NCBI RefSeq assembly: GCF_001953865.1
Contig: NZ_MQUQ01000015.1
Span: 168,024 to 232,023 of the forward strand
Source of the DNA: Amycolatopsis coloradensis
GTDB lineage: Bacteria > Actinomycetota > Actinomycetes > Mycobacteriales > Pseudonocardiaceae
Length of the DNA stretch: 64,000 nt
Direction: 5' to 3'
Shown here: positions 1-9,127 of the stretch, piece by piece
Numbering within the stretch: position 1 is the stretch's first letter
Layout: the number at the start of each line of letters is the position of its first letter
Translations under genes and position numbers: made by a program
Notes under the pieces: generated by a model
Databases searched by the model: none
What the model saw: only the letters and a program-made list of their open reading frames with translations
Told to the model about the DNA's origin: nothing

Positions 1-1
1 C

Positions 2-781
2 GCCGTCTACGAGCTGGCGAGCGCGCCGTTCGTCGTCCGGATCGTCGGTTCCACCCTGCTGCGGCACCGGGTGGGCACGGTCGTGCGGGTCGCGCGGCAC
101 TTCGAACGGCACGACGTGCCCGCCATTCGCCTGCTTCCCGGCCTCGACCAGCCGCTGCGGGTCGGCGACCATCTCGTGACGGTGTGGTGGAAGGTGCCGT
201 CCACCGGCCGGAAGGCCAAGTCCTCGGATCTCGCCACGCTGCTGCGCCGGGTCCACGCGCTCGAGCCGCCGGAGGGCCTCGCCGAATGGGCGCCGTTCGC
301 CGCGGTCCGCGCCCGGGTTTCGGACGCGGAGGAGCTGGCAGAGGGCGACCGGCGATTCCTGCTCGAACGGTGCGCCGAGGTCGAGGCCGCGCTCGAGACG
401 CTCGACTTCCCGCTGCCGCGGGGCCTGGTCCACGGGGACGCGCACACCGGGAATGTGATCGGCGGGCCGGACGGGCCGGTGCTGTGCGATTTCGATTCGT
501 CCTGTGTCGGGCCGCCGGAATGGGACCTGACGCCGCTCGCCGTCGGCTATGAGCGATTCGGTGACCCACCCGCTCGCTATCGGCTGTTCGCCGAGCGGTA
601 CGGATTCGACGTGACCGCGTGGTCCGGGTTCGGAGTACTGCGCGCGATCCGTGAACTGAAGCTCACCACGAGTGTTCTGCCGATTCTCCGCAGTCATCCC
701 AGCGTGCGTGGTGAGCTGCGGAAACGGTTGGACGATCTCCGGAACGGGCATACCGGCGCCCGCTGGAACCGGTATCGGTGA
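2..781 (+). CDS. Aminoglycoside phosphotransferase (APH) family protein, 5' end outside window
   Basis: The frame is open from base 2, so the N-terminus lies upstream of the window; the first internal GTG at 71 is unlikely to be the true start because coding sequence in the same frame continues before it. The visible ~259 residues contain the APH/choline-kinase catalytic loop HGDAHTGN (nt 434-457) followed by the metal-binding CDFDSS motif (nt 486-503), which are the hallmark residues of this fold. The family phosphorylates antibiotics or small metabolites with ATP; the substrate cannot be told from sequence. The gene converges on the STAND ATPase gene; the ~210 bp between them has no convincing hairpin. 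Confidence 0.85.
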   Translation, partial: AVYELASAPFVVRIVGSTLLRHRVGTVVRVARHFERHDVPAIRLLPGLDQPLRVGDHLVTVWWKVPSTGRKAKSSDLATLLRRVHALEPPEGLAEWAPFAAVRARVSDAEELAEGDRRFLLERCAEVEAALETLDFPLPRGLVHGDAHTGNVIGGPDGPVLCDFDSSCVGPPEWDLTPLAVGYERFGDPPARYRLFAERYGFDVTAWSGFGVLRAIRELKLTTSVLPILRSHPSVRGELRKRLDDLRNGHTGARWNRYR

Positions 782-994
782 GTCACCAGGGAAAGATAAC
801 TGCACGTGCATTCGCCGACGCCGAATGACCGTTCGCCGCTTGCCCGAAATCGCCGGTCAAGCGGTGATGAATTCGCCCGGGCTAATCACTTCTCCTGGCT
901 CAATGCTCCCCCAAATGTGCAACTTGCAGCTACGCTCCGTTAATTAGTACGCTCAGCTCACTCCGCCGTTGTTCGTCGATCGAGTGCCGTCGGG

Positions 995-3076
995 TCAGAG
1001 TTGTTCCAAACGCATACGCAGAGCGTCGGCCTCCGGGCGGCCCAGTCCGACGAAAATCGGCAACGCCTTGTCGTAGTGGCGACGGGCTTCCTCGGGTTCG
1101 CCCTCCGCTTCGGCGATCTCGCCGAACGCGGCCAGCGTCCTGGCCACCTCGAACCGCGACCCGCTGGCCTCCATGGTGGCGCGGGCGAGCTCGAGTTCGG
1201 CCCGAGCGCCCGCGAGATCGCCGCTCGCCGTGAGGACACGGCCGAGTTCGATCCGGGCGCGGGCCACGTTGTAGCCGTCGCCGTCGAGGACGTCACGAGC
1301 GCGGGTGAGATCGGCGATCGCGGCTTCGACCTGCCCGATCCTGGCGCGGGTCGCGCCGAGATTGATCAGCGCCAGCCCGACGTCGTGCGGGCGATCCTGC
1401 CGCTCGCTGAGCAGATGGTCTTCGATGAACCACTCGATCGCCTCGTCGAGCCTGCCCTGTTGCAGGGCGACGAGGCCGAGCCCTTCCACCGACCGGATCT
1501 CGACGACGTGGTCCCCGCTCGCCCGTGCGGCGTCACGTCCGGCCAGGTAGTGCCGGACGGCGTCTTCGTAGCGGCCGGTGCCGCGGCAGGCGGCGCCGCC
1601 GCGGTTGCGCATCAACGCCTCGGCGGAGGCATTGCCCCATGCCTTCGCGCAGCGGACGGCGATCTCGCTCACCCGCAGGAAGTCCGGATAGTGCTTGCGC
1701 AGCAGGAAGAGCGGCCACATCGCGGCGGCGAGCTGCCAGCCGAGCTCCGGCAGCTGCCATTCGTGGGCCGTTTCGACCGCGGCGATGAGGTTCTCGCGTT
1801 CGAGCTCCAGCCAGGCGAGTGCTTCCTCGGACGAGTCGAACGACGGCCGCGTCGACGGGCGGTACTCGTAGCGGTACGGGATCGGGTCCTGGTCCGGCGT
1901 GGTCAAACCGCCCGTCGCGGAGGCCGTGAACAGGTACCACTCGAGCATGCGGCGCACCGCGATGTCACGGTCGTACTCGTTGCCCGACGTCTTCTCCTTG
2001 GCGTGCAGCCGCGCCAGGTCGTGGAAGGTGTACCGGTCGTCGCCCCGGTCGATCAGCAACCCGACGTCGACGAGCTGGTCCAGCAGGTCGTCGGCGACGT
2101 CGGGGTGGACGGCGATCGACGCGGCGGCGACCCCGACGCCGAAATCAGGGCCGGGGTGCAGCCCGAGCGCCGCGTACAGCGCGGCCGCGTCCGAAGGAAG
2201 TTCGTCGTAGGACAGGTTGAAGCTGGCTTCCACCGATTGCGCCTCTTTCGTCGAGAGCGTGGCCAGTCGACGATATTCCTTCCCCAGCTCGGTGGCGATC
2301 TTCTCCAACGACATTTTCGGCCGCCCCGCCAACTTGGCGCTGACCGTGGTGAGGGCGATCGGCAGCCCGCCGCACAGCTCGGCGATGGTGCGTGCCTGGT
2401 CGGTCTCGGCGTCGACCCGCTCGGCGCCGAGCGCGCGACCCAGCAGCTCGGCGCTGTGCGCGGAACCGAAGGGGGCCAGCTCGATCAGCTTCGCGCGATG
2501 TTCGGTCTGGAGCCTGCCGAGGCGACGCCTCGAAGTCACGATCACGAGGCTCTCGCCGCTGGACGGCAACAACGGCAGCACCTGTTCGGCCGACGCCGCG
2601 TTGTCGAGCAGCAGGAGGAGCGGTCGCTCGGCGGTCGTCGTGCGGTACAGGGCGGTGAGTTCCTCGACGTCCGCGGGCAGCCCCTCCGGCGGGACGCCCA
2701 AAGCGCGGAGGAACCGGCCGAGCGCTTCGCTCGCGGAGAGCGGGCCATTGGTGCTGAAGCCACCGAGATCCGCCCAGAGGTGCCCGTCCGGAAATCGGTC
2801 ACCGACGTGACGGCCCCACGCGGTCGCCAGCGCCGTCTTCCCGATGCCGCCCTGTCCGCTGATCAGGTGCAGCGACGGCCGGTCGGTGCCGGTGTCGTCC
2901 TGGGTCAGCAGCTTTTCGAGCAGCGAGAGTTCGGCCGTGCGGTTCGTGAAATGCGCCGGCGCGGGCGGAAGCTGACGCGGCCCCGAACTCACCTGTCTGG
3001 TGAGCCGAACCACCGATCGCTGGCGTGGTACCTGCGTGGTGCTGACCTCACTGTGACCCGGCAACGGGCTGCCCAT
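995..3076 (-). CDS. STAND/NB-ARC ATPase with C-terminal TPR repeats
   Basis: A 693-residue protein with a P-loop at residues 74-80 (GQGGIGK followed by TALA), a Walker B-like run of leucines ending in LDNAAS near residue 150, TSRRRLG (sensor I-type) and CGGLPIAL (GxP motif) near 230, all typical of AfsR/SARP-type NB-ARC domains. The C-terminal third (about 470-690) has repeated A/G/L-rich helices typical of TPRs. Unlike AfsR, there is no N-terminal SARP/OmpR-type DNA-binding domain: the P-loop begins within the first 75 residues. STAND proteins are signal-responsive switches, so this may act on a partner rather than on DNA. ATG start at 3076; no close co-directional neighbour. Confidence 0.85.
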   Translation of the reverse strand: MGSPLPGHSEVSTTQVPRQRSVVRLTRQVSSGPRQLPPAPAHFTNRTAELSLLEKLLTQDDTGTDRPSLHLISGQGGIGKTALATAWGRHVGDRFPDGHLWADLGGFSTNGPLSASEALGRFLRALGVPPEGLPADVEELTALYRTTTAERPLLLLLDNAASAEQVLPLLPSSGESLVIVTSRRRLGRLQTEHRAKLIELAPFGSAHSAELLGRALGAERVDAETDQARTIAELCGGLPIALTTVSAKLAGRPKMSLEKIATELGKEYRRLATLSTKEAQSVEASFNLSYDELPSDAAALYAALGLHPGPDFGVGVAAASIAVHPDVADDLLDQLVDVGLLIDRGDDRYTFHDLARLHAKEKTSGNEYDRDIAVRRMLEWYLFTASATGGLTTPDQDPIPYRYEYRPSTRPSFDSSEEALAWLELERENLIAAVETAHEWQLPELGWQLAAAMWPLFLLRKHYPDFLRVSEIAVRCAKAWGNASAEALMRNRGGAACRGTGRYEDAVRHYLAGRDAARASGDHVVEIRSVEGLGLVALQQGRLDEAIEWFIEDHLLSERQDRPHDVGLALINLGATRARIGQVEAAIADLTRARDVLDGDGYNVARARIELGRVLTASGDLAGARAELELARATMEASGSRFEVARTLAAFGEIAEAEGEPEEARRHYDKALPIFVGLGRPEADALRMRLEQL

Positions 3077-3297
3077 CCACTATCCCCTCTTCGGGTTACC
3101 CCAGCGATCGCGTAGAGCATCCCGGGGAAGATCCGAAGAGGACAGTGAAACCGGTCAAATGCGGCCGGATGGAGCAAGGCCCGCGACGAGGTTCAGGTCG
3201 GCTACGCGCTTGGCGACGTCGAGCTTCTCCTGGTGATCCATCGGCTACCAGTGCAGCTTGCTGCTACGGCGGCCGCCACGAACGTCCGAGAGCACCT

Positions 3298-4329
3298 TCA
3301 GCTCGTCGGCACGACCGGCGCGCGAGTGAGGACGACGGCGAACCCGAACGCCAGTCCCATCACGGTCAGCTCCAGCGTCGCCCACGCGGCCAGCGCCGTC
3401 CGGTTGTGCCGGATGATCCGCGGCAGCAGTTTCAAGCGCGTGTAGGCCCCGAGTGTCGCGATCACGCCGACGCACAACAACTTGAGCAGCACCAATTGCC
3501 CGTACGGCGTGGTGAACACAGCTTCCCAGAAGGGGAGCGACGGGTTGAGCGAGAGCTCGACCAGCCCGTTAAACAGGCCGGTCGACGCGCCGAGGAGCAG
3601 GCACAGCGTCGCCAGCTTGGAGAACCGCGGCAGCGCGTGCGCCAGCAGCGTCCGGTTCCCGACGAGCAGCACCGCCATCGCGCCGAGCCCGCCGGTCCAG
3701 GCGACGGCGCTCATCACGTGCAGTTCCATCGAGATCATCGTGTAGTCGTGGTAATTCCAGTTCGACGCGTGCCCGGTGACCGGCAGCGGCAGCAGCGCGA
3801 ACAGGCCGAGCCCGACGCGGACCTCGGCGGGCACCTTCTCGCCGTGTTTCAGCGCGAGGACGCCGAGCCCCGCGTGCAGCAGCGCCAGCACCGCGACGAT
3901 CAGCAGCGCCTTCCCCGCGCCGACGTCGGCGATGTAGCTCCCGACGTCCGAGATCGACAGCGTGCTTGAGCCCGGCCGGTACTCGGCGGTCTGCAGGATC
4001 AGCGCGACGAGCGCGGTGGTCGCCCAGACCAGCGCCGCCGCGACGCTCGCGGGCCGCGCGCGCCGCATGATCGGCTCGGAGAGCTTCGGCCGGTCGTAGC
4101 CGACCAGCACCGAAAGCAGCGCCAGCCCGATCGTGGTGACCGCCGAAATGTCCAGCAGCACCCGCACGATCGGGATGGAGACCGAGACCACCTCGCTGAC
4201 CTGCGCGACCCCGGGAGCCGGGGTGGTGGCCGTCAGCGCGACGCCGATCAGGGCGCCGACGATCCCCGCCGTCACCACACAGAACAGGACGGCGACGCGG
4301 GTGCGCGAGGTGGTCTCGGCCTGTGTCAT
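3298..4329 (-). CDS. CopD-domain copper-transport membrane protein
   Basis: A 343-residue polytopic membrane protein with about eight predicted hydrophobic segments. The central GHASNW and the following ELHVMSAVAWTGGLGA segment are characteristic of the CopD/YcnJ family, where histidines in membrane helices are proposed to bind copper. Its ATG overlaps the stop of the upstream copC-like gene by four bases (ATGA), so translation is probably coupled. It is the last gene of the YcnI-CopC-CopD set, which handles copper at or across the cytoplasmic membrane. Import versus resistance cannot be settled from sequence. Confidence 0.88.
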   Translation of the reverse strand: MTQAETTSRTRVAVLFCVVTAGIVGALIGVALTATTPAPGVAQVSEVVSVSIPIVRVLLDISAVTTIGLALLSVLVGYDRPKLSEPIMRRARPASVAAALVWATTALVALILQTAEYRPGSSTLSISDVGSYIADVGAGKALLIVAVLALLHAGLGVLALKHGEKVPAEVRVGLGLFALLPLPVTGHASNWNYHDYTMISMELHVMSAVAWTGGLGAMAVLLVGNRTLLAHALPRFSKLATLCLLLGASTGLFNGLVELSLNPSLPFWEAVFTTPYGQLVLLKLLCVGVIATLGAYTRLKLLPRIIRHNRTALAAWATLELTVMGLAFGFAVVLTRAPVVPTS

Positions 4330-4889
4330 GACCCGCTCTTCTCCTTGTCACCCGCGCCGGTGCGCAGCGCGACGGTCAGTCCGACGGCGAGCAGCACGAC
4401 GGCGCCCGCGATCCACACCCAGATCGGCACCCCGGACGAGCCTCCGCCGCCGGTCGCCGGGGTCGTCTCGGCCTGGCCCGCGTTGCCGCGCGCGGCGTCA
4501 CCGGCCGCCGGGGTGCCGGTGCCCGCGGCGGTGAGGGTGAACGGCACCTCGCCGGTCACGGCGTGCCCGTCCGCGGACAGGATCCGGTAGCCGATCTTGT
4601 ACTCGCCCGCCGGGCCGAGCGGCCGCAGCGGCACGGTCACGACGCTGTCGCGGACCTCGACCTGGCCTTCGGCCCACTGGCCGCCGCCCGGTCCGACGAC
4701 CGCGATCTGGTTGACGTTCGCGTTCTGGACGTACTGGTCGAACGTGAGTGTGATCTTCGCGGGCCCGGCGGCGAGCGAAGCGCCCTTCGCCGGGTCCGAG
4801 GAGATCAGGACGTTGTGCGCCAGCGCCGGGGTGGCGGTGGCGAGCCACGCCACCCCGGTGATCACCAGCGCGACGATCGCTTTACGCAT
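4326..4889 (-). CDS. CopC-domain copper-binding protein with C-terminal membrane anchor
   Basis: A 187-residue protein with a Sec signal peptide (about residues 1-24, ending ATPALA) so that mature AHN starts with the His that, in CopC, contributes to the Cu(II) site. The second conserved element is SADGHAVTGEVPFTL near residue 110, the usual CopC C-terminal strand with its His. After a Gly/Thr-rich linker there is one transmembrane helix and a basic tail, so the domain is displayed outside the cell. Its ATG directly abuts the TAA of the YcnI gene and its stop overlaps the CopD start, which marks one operon. Confidence 0.9.
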   Translation of the reverse strand: MRKAIVALVITGVAWLATATPALAHNVLISSDPAKGASLAAGPAKITLTFDQYVQNANVNQIAVVGPGGGQWAEGQVEVRDSVVTVPLRPLGPAGEYKIGYRILSADGHAVTGEVPFTLTAAGTGTPAAGDAARGNAGQAETTPATGGGGSSGVPIWVWIAGAVVLLAVGLTVALRTGAGDKEKSGS

Positions 4890-5657
4890 TTACTCGCTTC
4901 CCTCGGGCTTGCTGGTGGAGGCGGTGGCGCGGCGGGCGCGCAGGGTGGCACCGGCGCCGACGCCGAGGCCGAGCGCGCCGACGACCAGTCCGGCGCCGCC
5001 GAGCCAGCGGGCGGTGTTGTCGGACGACGACGAAGAAGCGTGCGATTCCTCGGAGGGCTTCGCGTCGGAGCCGTGGCCACCGCCGTGCCCGTCACCGCTC
5101 TTCTCGGCGAGTTTCACGCTCGGGGCGGGGTGCTCCGGCTCCTCGCCGGAGGCCGGGGTCGGCTGGTTCCACTCGACGACCTTGCCGTTCTCGTAGGTCT
5201 GGGTGGCCGGGAACTCCAGCGCGTCGACGTTGGTCGGGAACTGGCCCGCGCTGATCTGGAACTCCTGGAACTCGGCCGAACCGGCGGCGATCTTGGTGCC
5301 TGCCTCCGCGGTCCAGGAGACCGAGGTGACGGCTTCGGTGAGCTGGGTGCCGGAGGCGGTGGTCACCGGGGCGGGCAGCTTCGACTTGACGACCTCGGCC
5401 TTCCAGCCGGGGATCGGCTTGGTGCGCACGGAGCTGAGCGCGTACTCGGGTTTGAGGGCGACCTCGACCTTGACCGTGCCGGCGTCCTTCTCCTCGTTGG
5501 GGACGCGGAAGAAGATCGACCCGTAACCGCCCTTTTCGGGCTGGGGGCCGTAGACGTTGGCGGTGACGTGGGCCGAGGCGACCCCTGCCGAGAGCAGACC
5601 GGCGGCACCGATGGCGGCGGCGAGGAAACCGGCGCGTTCGAAGACGTGCTTGGACAC
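4890..5657 (-). CDS. YcnI-family (DUF1775) copper-associated extracytoplasmic protein
   Basis: A 255-residue protein; signal peptide about 1-29 ending ASAHVTA, leaving the N-terminal His that in Bacillus YcnI forms part of a monohistidine copper brace. The body (31-165) is a DUF1775 beta-sandwich; the tail has a His/Gly/Ser-rich linker (GHGGGHG) and a single transmembrane helix with basic tail. GTG start at 5657 is preceded by AGGAG at good spacing. Zero-base junction with the downstream copC-like gene. YcnI is thought to act as a copper metallochaperone for CopC/CopD. The extra His-rich linker could bind further metal. Confidence 0.9.
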   Translation of the reverse strand: MSKHVFERAGFLAAAIGAAGLLSAGVASAHVTANVYGPQPEKGGYGSIFFRVPNEEKDAGTVKVEVALKPEYALSSVRTKPIPGWKAEVVKSKLPAPVTTASGTQLTEAVTSVSWTAEAGTKIAAGSAEFQEFQISAGQFPTNVDALEFPATQTYENGKVVEWNQPTPASGEEPEHPAPSVKLAEKSGDGHGGGHGSDAKPSEESHASSSSSDNTARWLGGAGLVVGALGLGVGAGATLRARRATASTSKPEGSE

Positions 5658-5725
5658 GAAGAACTCCTGAAAGTGATTGAGACGGCGGGTTCGGGGACCT
5701 CGCCGGAGTACGGGATGAGTCGGGT

Positions 5726-6277
5726 TCAGGAGAACAGCGGCGGGCCGCGCCTGCCGTGGACCCGGCGGAGGTCCACACGGACGACGTGGCCGGGACCCGC
5801 CGGACGGGCGAGTACCGGTGTCACCGCCGCGGCGGGCACCGGGAGCGCGTTGAGGATGAACGGGACCAGCGTGCGCAGGCAGGCGAGGACGCCGAGCAGC
5901 AGTCCGTCGGCCTTGGCCAGCAGCAGCGCGGTGACCAGCGTCGCGACGACGTGGGCAACGGTCATCGCGAGCCCGCCCGAAAGAGGCGCGGGTTCGTCAT
6001 GCATCAGTTCGTGCCTGCTCAGCGAGCTGAGCACGAGGTGCATCACGACCTGGCCCGCGCCCAGGTCGATGATCGTGGCGAGCGGTCCGCGCGCCTTCGC
6101 GGCGAGCGCGGCGGCGTTCCAGCCGATGAGCACGGTGAGCAACAACGTCATCGCCGTATCGGGTACTTCGCCGTCCCCGAGCACGTGAGCGGTCACGGCC
6201 AGCGCCGCGGAACTCACGCCGAGCAAGCCACCACGCACAACGCGTAACGCGCTTCGGTGATGACTGCCCTCGCTCAC
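5726..6277 (-). CDS. Small multi-pass membrane protein of the copper cluster
   Basis: A 183-residue protein with about four hydrophobic helices and scattered His (HELMHDE near the middle, AHV segments). I do not recognise a named domain. It lies 68 bp upstream of YcnI on the same strand and is probably the first gene of the copper operon, so a metal-linked role is inferred from position only. The C-terminus is Arg-rich (RVDLRRVHGRRG). GTG start at 6277 with a weak Shine-Dalgarno; upstream 6278-6519 is a divergent region shared with the osmoprotectant operon. Confidence 0.6.
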   Translation of the reverse strand: MSEGSHHRSALRVVRGGLLGVSSAALAVTAHVLGDGEVPDTAMTLLLTVLIGWNAAALAAKARGPLATIIDLGAGQVVMHLVLSSLSRHELMHDEPAPLSGGLAMTVAHVVATLVTALLLAKADGLLLGVLACLRTLVPFILNALPVPAAAVTPVLARPAGPGHVVRVDLRRVHGRRGPPLFS

Positions 6278-6519
6278 GGGGTGAAGGGTAGGCGACGTCC
6301 GGCGGCGCGGTCGATGTCCTCCCGGCTGTTGAGCAGTGGGAAAGACCCCGCGGGACGGCGTGTGCGTTTGCCCATTTAGGCCGAATGGGGAAGGTTGACG
6401 GGATGAACAGCGGTAAACCGGGGTTTGACCGCGCGCGCTTTGGGTAGTCAGGCTCCCGATACAGCTACTCCGAATGGGTGAGGACTCTCACTCAGAGGCG
6501 GCGGGAGAACCAGCACGCG

Positions 6520-7167
6520 ATGAACCTCTTCGAGTACATCTCGGATCGGTGGGACAGACTCGCCCTCCAAGGGCTTCTCCATGTCAGCGCGGTCGTGCAG
6601 TGCACGATCATCGCCGCCGTGCTCGGCGTGGTGATCGGGGTCGCGGTCTACCGCAGCCCCATCGGGTCGGCCGTGGCCACGGCGCTGGCGAGCACGATCC
6701 TCACCGTCCCCTCGTTCGCTCTCTTGGGCCTGCTCATCCCGGTTTTCGGCCTCGGCGCGAACACCACCGTCATCGCTCTCGTGCTCTACGCGCTGCTGCC
6801 GATCGTGCGGAACACGATCGTCGGGCTCGGCGGCGTCGATCCCGCGGTCAGTGACGCGGCACGCGGCATCGGCATGAGCCGGTTCGGCGTGCTGACCAGG
6901 GTGGAGCTGCGGCTCGCCTGGCCCGCCATCCTCGCCGGGATGCGGGTCGCGACGCAGATGCTCATGGGCATCGCGGTCATCGCGGCCTACGCGAAGGGCC
7001 CGGGCCTCGGCGCGGAGGTCTTCTCCGGCCTCACCAACGCGGGGAGCACGAACTCCCTCAACCAGGCGCTGACGGGGACGCTCGGCGTGGTCGTCCTCGC
7101 GCTGGTCCTCGACGCCGTTTACGTCCTGATCAACCGTCTGACCGTCTCAAGGGGTGTCCGTGGCTGA
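6520..7167 (+). CDS. OpuC-type osmoprotectant ABC transporter permease (first)
   Basis: About 215 residues from ATG 6520 (MNLFEYISDRWDRL), preceded by GGGAG 13 bases upstream; a GTG at 6478 would add 14 residues but lacks a ribosome site. About five or six membrane helices and the EAA-type cytoplasmic loop DAARGIGMSRFGVLTRVELRL's core DAARGIGMS, which docks the ATPase. Belongs to the BPD-permease family of glycine betaine/carnitine/choline importers. The stop lies inside the ATPase gene, so expression is coupled. Order is permease, ATPase, permease, binding protein. Confidence 0.9.
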   Translation: MNLFEYISDRWDRLALQGLLHVSAVVQCTIIAAVLGVVIGVAVYRSPIGSAVATALASTILTVPSFALLGLLIPVFGLGANTTVIALVLYALLPIVRNTIVGLGGVDPAVSDAARGIGMSRFGVLTRVELRLAWPAILAGMRVATQMLMGIAVIAAYAKGPGLGAEVFSGLTNAGSTNSLNQALTGTLGVVVLALVLDAVYVLINRLTVSRGVRG

Positions 7168-8353
7168 GTCGACTGAAATGGGGTCGCCGGAAACCGTATC
7201 CGGCGTCGAAATCGAGCTGGAGAACGTCTCCAAGCGCTACCCCGGCACTCGCGAGCCCGCGGTCGACGAGTTCTCGATGGTGGTGCCCGCCGGCAAGATC
7301 GTGGTCTTCGTCGGCCCGTCCGGCTGCGGCAAGACCACCACCATGCGGATGATCAACCGGCTGATCGAGCCGACGTCCGGCCGGATCACCATCGGCGGTG
7401 ACGACGCGCTGAAGCTCGACGTCGACACCCTGCGCCGTCGCATCGGCTACGCGATCCAGCAGGCGGGGCTGTTCCCGCACTTCACCGTCGCGCAGAACAT
7501 CGCGGTGGTGCCCGGCCTGCTCGGCTGGGACAAGAAGAAGGTCAACGACCGGGTCGAGGAGATGATGGACCTGGTCGGGCTGGACCCGGCCGACTTCCGC
7601 GACCGCTTCCCGCGTCAGCTGTCCGGCGGTCAACAGCAGCGCGTCGGCGTCGCGCGGGCACTGGCGGCGGACCCGCCGGTGCTGCTGATGGACGAACCGT
7701 TCGGCGCGGTGGACCCGATCACCCGCGGCAACCTCCAGGACGAACTGCTGCGGCTGCAGACCGAACTGAAGAAGACGATCGTCTTCGTCACCCACGACTT
7801 CGACGAGGCCGTGAAGCTCGGCGACAAGATCGCGGTGCTCGGCAACCAGTCGAAGATCCTCCAGTACGACACCCCGGACGCGATCCTCGCGAACCCGGCC
7901 GACGACACGGTCGCCGGTTTCGTCGGCGCCGGTGCCTCGCTGAAGCAGCTGACACTGCTGCGGGTCCGCGACGTCGAGCTGAAGCAGGACGCACTGACGG
8001 CGGCGGTCAGCGAATCGCCGTCGGACGTCCGCGAGAAGCTGACCCGGCAGCGGAAGCATTTCGTGCTGGTGCTCGACCAGCGCCGTCGTCCGATGCGGTG
8101 GGTCCACGTCCGTGAACTGACCGCTGCCACGTCACTGGCCACCGCGGGCAAGCCACTGCGCGACTCGGTCAGCCTCCAGTCGACGTTGCAGGACGCGCTC
8201 GAAGCGATGCTCGCCGAGGGCGGCAGCGTCCCGGTGACCGGCGCTCGCGGTGAGTACGCCGGGACGATCGAGCTCGACACCGTCATCTCGACGATCCAGC
8301 AGCTGCGTGAGGAGCACTCGGACGACAACCCGGCGGAAGGTGTGACCGCATGA
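7160..8353 (+). CDS. OpuC-type osmoprotectant ABC transporter ATP-binding protein with CBS domains
   Basis: Energises import of glycine betaine-like solutes. Walker A is GPSGCGKTT, signature LSGGQQQRVG, Walker B VLLMDEPFGAVDP, and H-loop VTHDFDEA. The C-terminal ~140 residues form a CBS-type pair (AGTIELDTVIS at the end), which in OpuA/OpuC proteins senses ionic strength or cyclic di-AMP. I chose GTG 7160 because AAGGGG lies five bases upstream; GTG 7154 is two codons earlier but has no room for that site. Overlaps the permease end by 8 bp and the next permease start by 4 bp. Confidence 0.93.
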   Translation: MAESTEMGSPETVSGVEIELENVSKRYPGTREPAVDEFSMVVPAGKIVVFVGPSGCGKTTTMRMINRLIEPTSGRITIGGDDALKLDVDTLRRRIGYAIQQAGLFPHFTVAQNIAVVPGLLGWDKKKVNDRVEEMMDLVGLDPADFRDRFPRQLSGGQQQRVGVARALAADPPVLLMDEPFGAVDPITRGNLQDELLRLQTELKKTIVFVTHDFDEAVKLGDKIAVLGNQSKILQYDTPDAILANPADDTVAGFVGAGASLKQLTLLRVRDVELKQDALTAAVSESPSDVREKLTRQRKHFVLVLDQRRRPMRWVHVRELTAATSLATAGKPLRDSVSLQSTLQDALEAMLAEGGSVPVTGARGEYAGTIELDTVISTIQQLREEHSDDNPAEGVTA

Positions 8354-9126
8354 CGGCCGTCGATACCGGCTTCAGCACCGAGTCCTCGTCGAAAAGCGCC
8401 GAACGGGTCCGGCTGTTCGCCCAGCCGGCGGTGGTCCTGCTGATCGTCGTCGGTGTGCTGATCTGGGTGTTCGGCGGCGACCTGACCGCGACGGAGAAGG
8501 AGACGCTCAACGCCACCGGGCTGCTCGAAGCGCTGCGCGACCACCTGGCGATGACCGTCGTGGTCACCGCGATCGTGGTCGCCGTGGCGGTTCCGCTCGG
8601 CGTGCTCGTGACACGGCCGTACGCGAAGTGGGCGGCGCCGGTGTTCCTGGCGGTCGCGAACATCGGCCAGGCCGCGCCCGCGCTCGGGGTGCTGGTGCTG
8701 TGGTTCATCGTCACCGGCGCGACCGGCGGACTGTGGGTCGCGGCGCTGCCGCTGGCGTTCTACTCGCTGCTTCCGGTGCTGCGGAACACGATGGTCGGCC
8801 TGCAACAAATCGACCCCGCACTGATCGACGCCGGCCGCGGCATCGGCATGTCGGCCTCCGGCGTGCTGTGGCGGGTCGAGTTCCCGCTGGCCGTTCCGCT
8901 GATCCTGGCTGGCCTGCGGACTTCGCTGGTGCTGGCCGTCGGCACGGCGACGTTCGGCATGTTCGTCAACGCCGGCGGATTCGGCCTCCTGATCGACACC
9001 GGCTACAAGCTCAACCTGACGAAGGTGCTGATCACCGGTTCGGTGCTCGCCGTCGCGCTGGCGCTGCTGGTGGACTGGCTGGGCGCGGTCGCGGAACAGT
9101 TCTTCGGACCGAAGGGACTGCGCTGA
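8350..9126 (+). CDS. OpuC-type osmoprotectant ABC transporter permease (second)
   Basis: A 258-residue permease with six or so hydrophobic helices; ATG overlaps the ATPase stop (ATGA). It shares the docking-loop sequence GRGIGMSASGVLWRVE and the preceding PVLRNTMVGLQQIDP block with the first permease of this operon (PIVRNTIVGLGGVDP), so the two are paralogous halves of a heterodimeric channel. An N-terminal extension of about 60 residues with an extra helix distinguishes it from the first. Confidence 0.92.
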   Translation: MTAVDTGFSTESSSKSAERVRLFAQPAVVLLIVVGVLIWVFGGDLTATEKETLNATGLLEALRDHLAMTVVVTAIVVAVAVPLGVLVTRPYAKWAAPVFLAVANIGQAAPALGVLVLWFIVTGATGGLWVAALPLAFYSLLPVLRNTMVGLQQIDPALIDAGRGIGMSASGVLWRVEFPLAVPLILAGLRTSLVLAVGTATFGMFVNAGGFGLLIDTGYKLNLTKVLITGSVLAVALALLVDWLGAVAEQFFGPKGLR

Positions 9127-9127
9127 C

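Noticed and set aside
1001..3115. 704-codon open frame on the + strand antisense to the STAND ATPase gene
   Set aside because: It mirrors a well-supported gene; its translation is Arg/Gly-rich without domains, typical of antisense frames in GC-rich DNA.
6371..6389. CCCATT...AATGGG inverted repeat and TTGAC-like hexamers upstream of the osmoprotectant operon as a defined promoter
   Set aside because: Candidate -35 boxes have no -10 at acceptable spacing (13-14 bp only), so no promoter is called.
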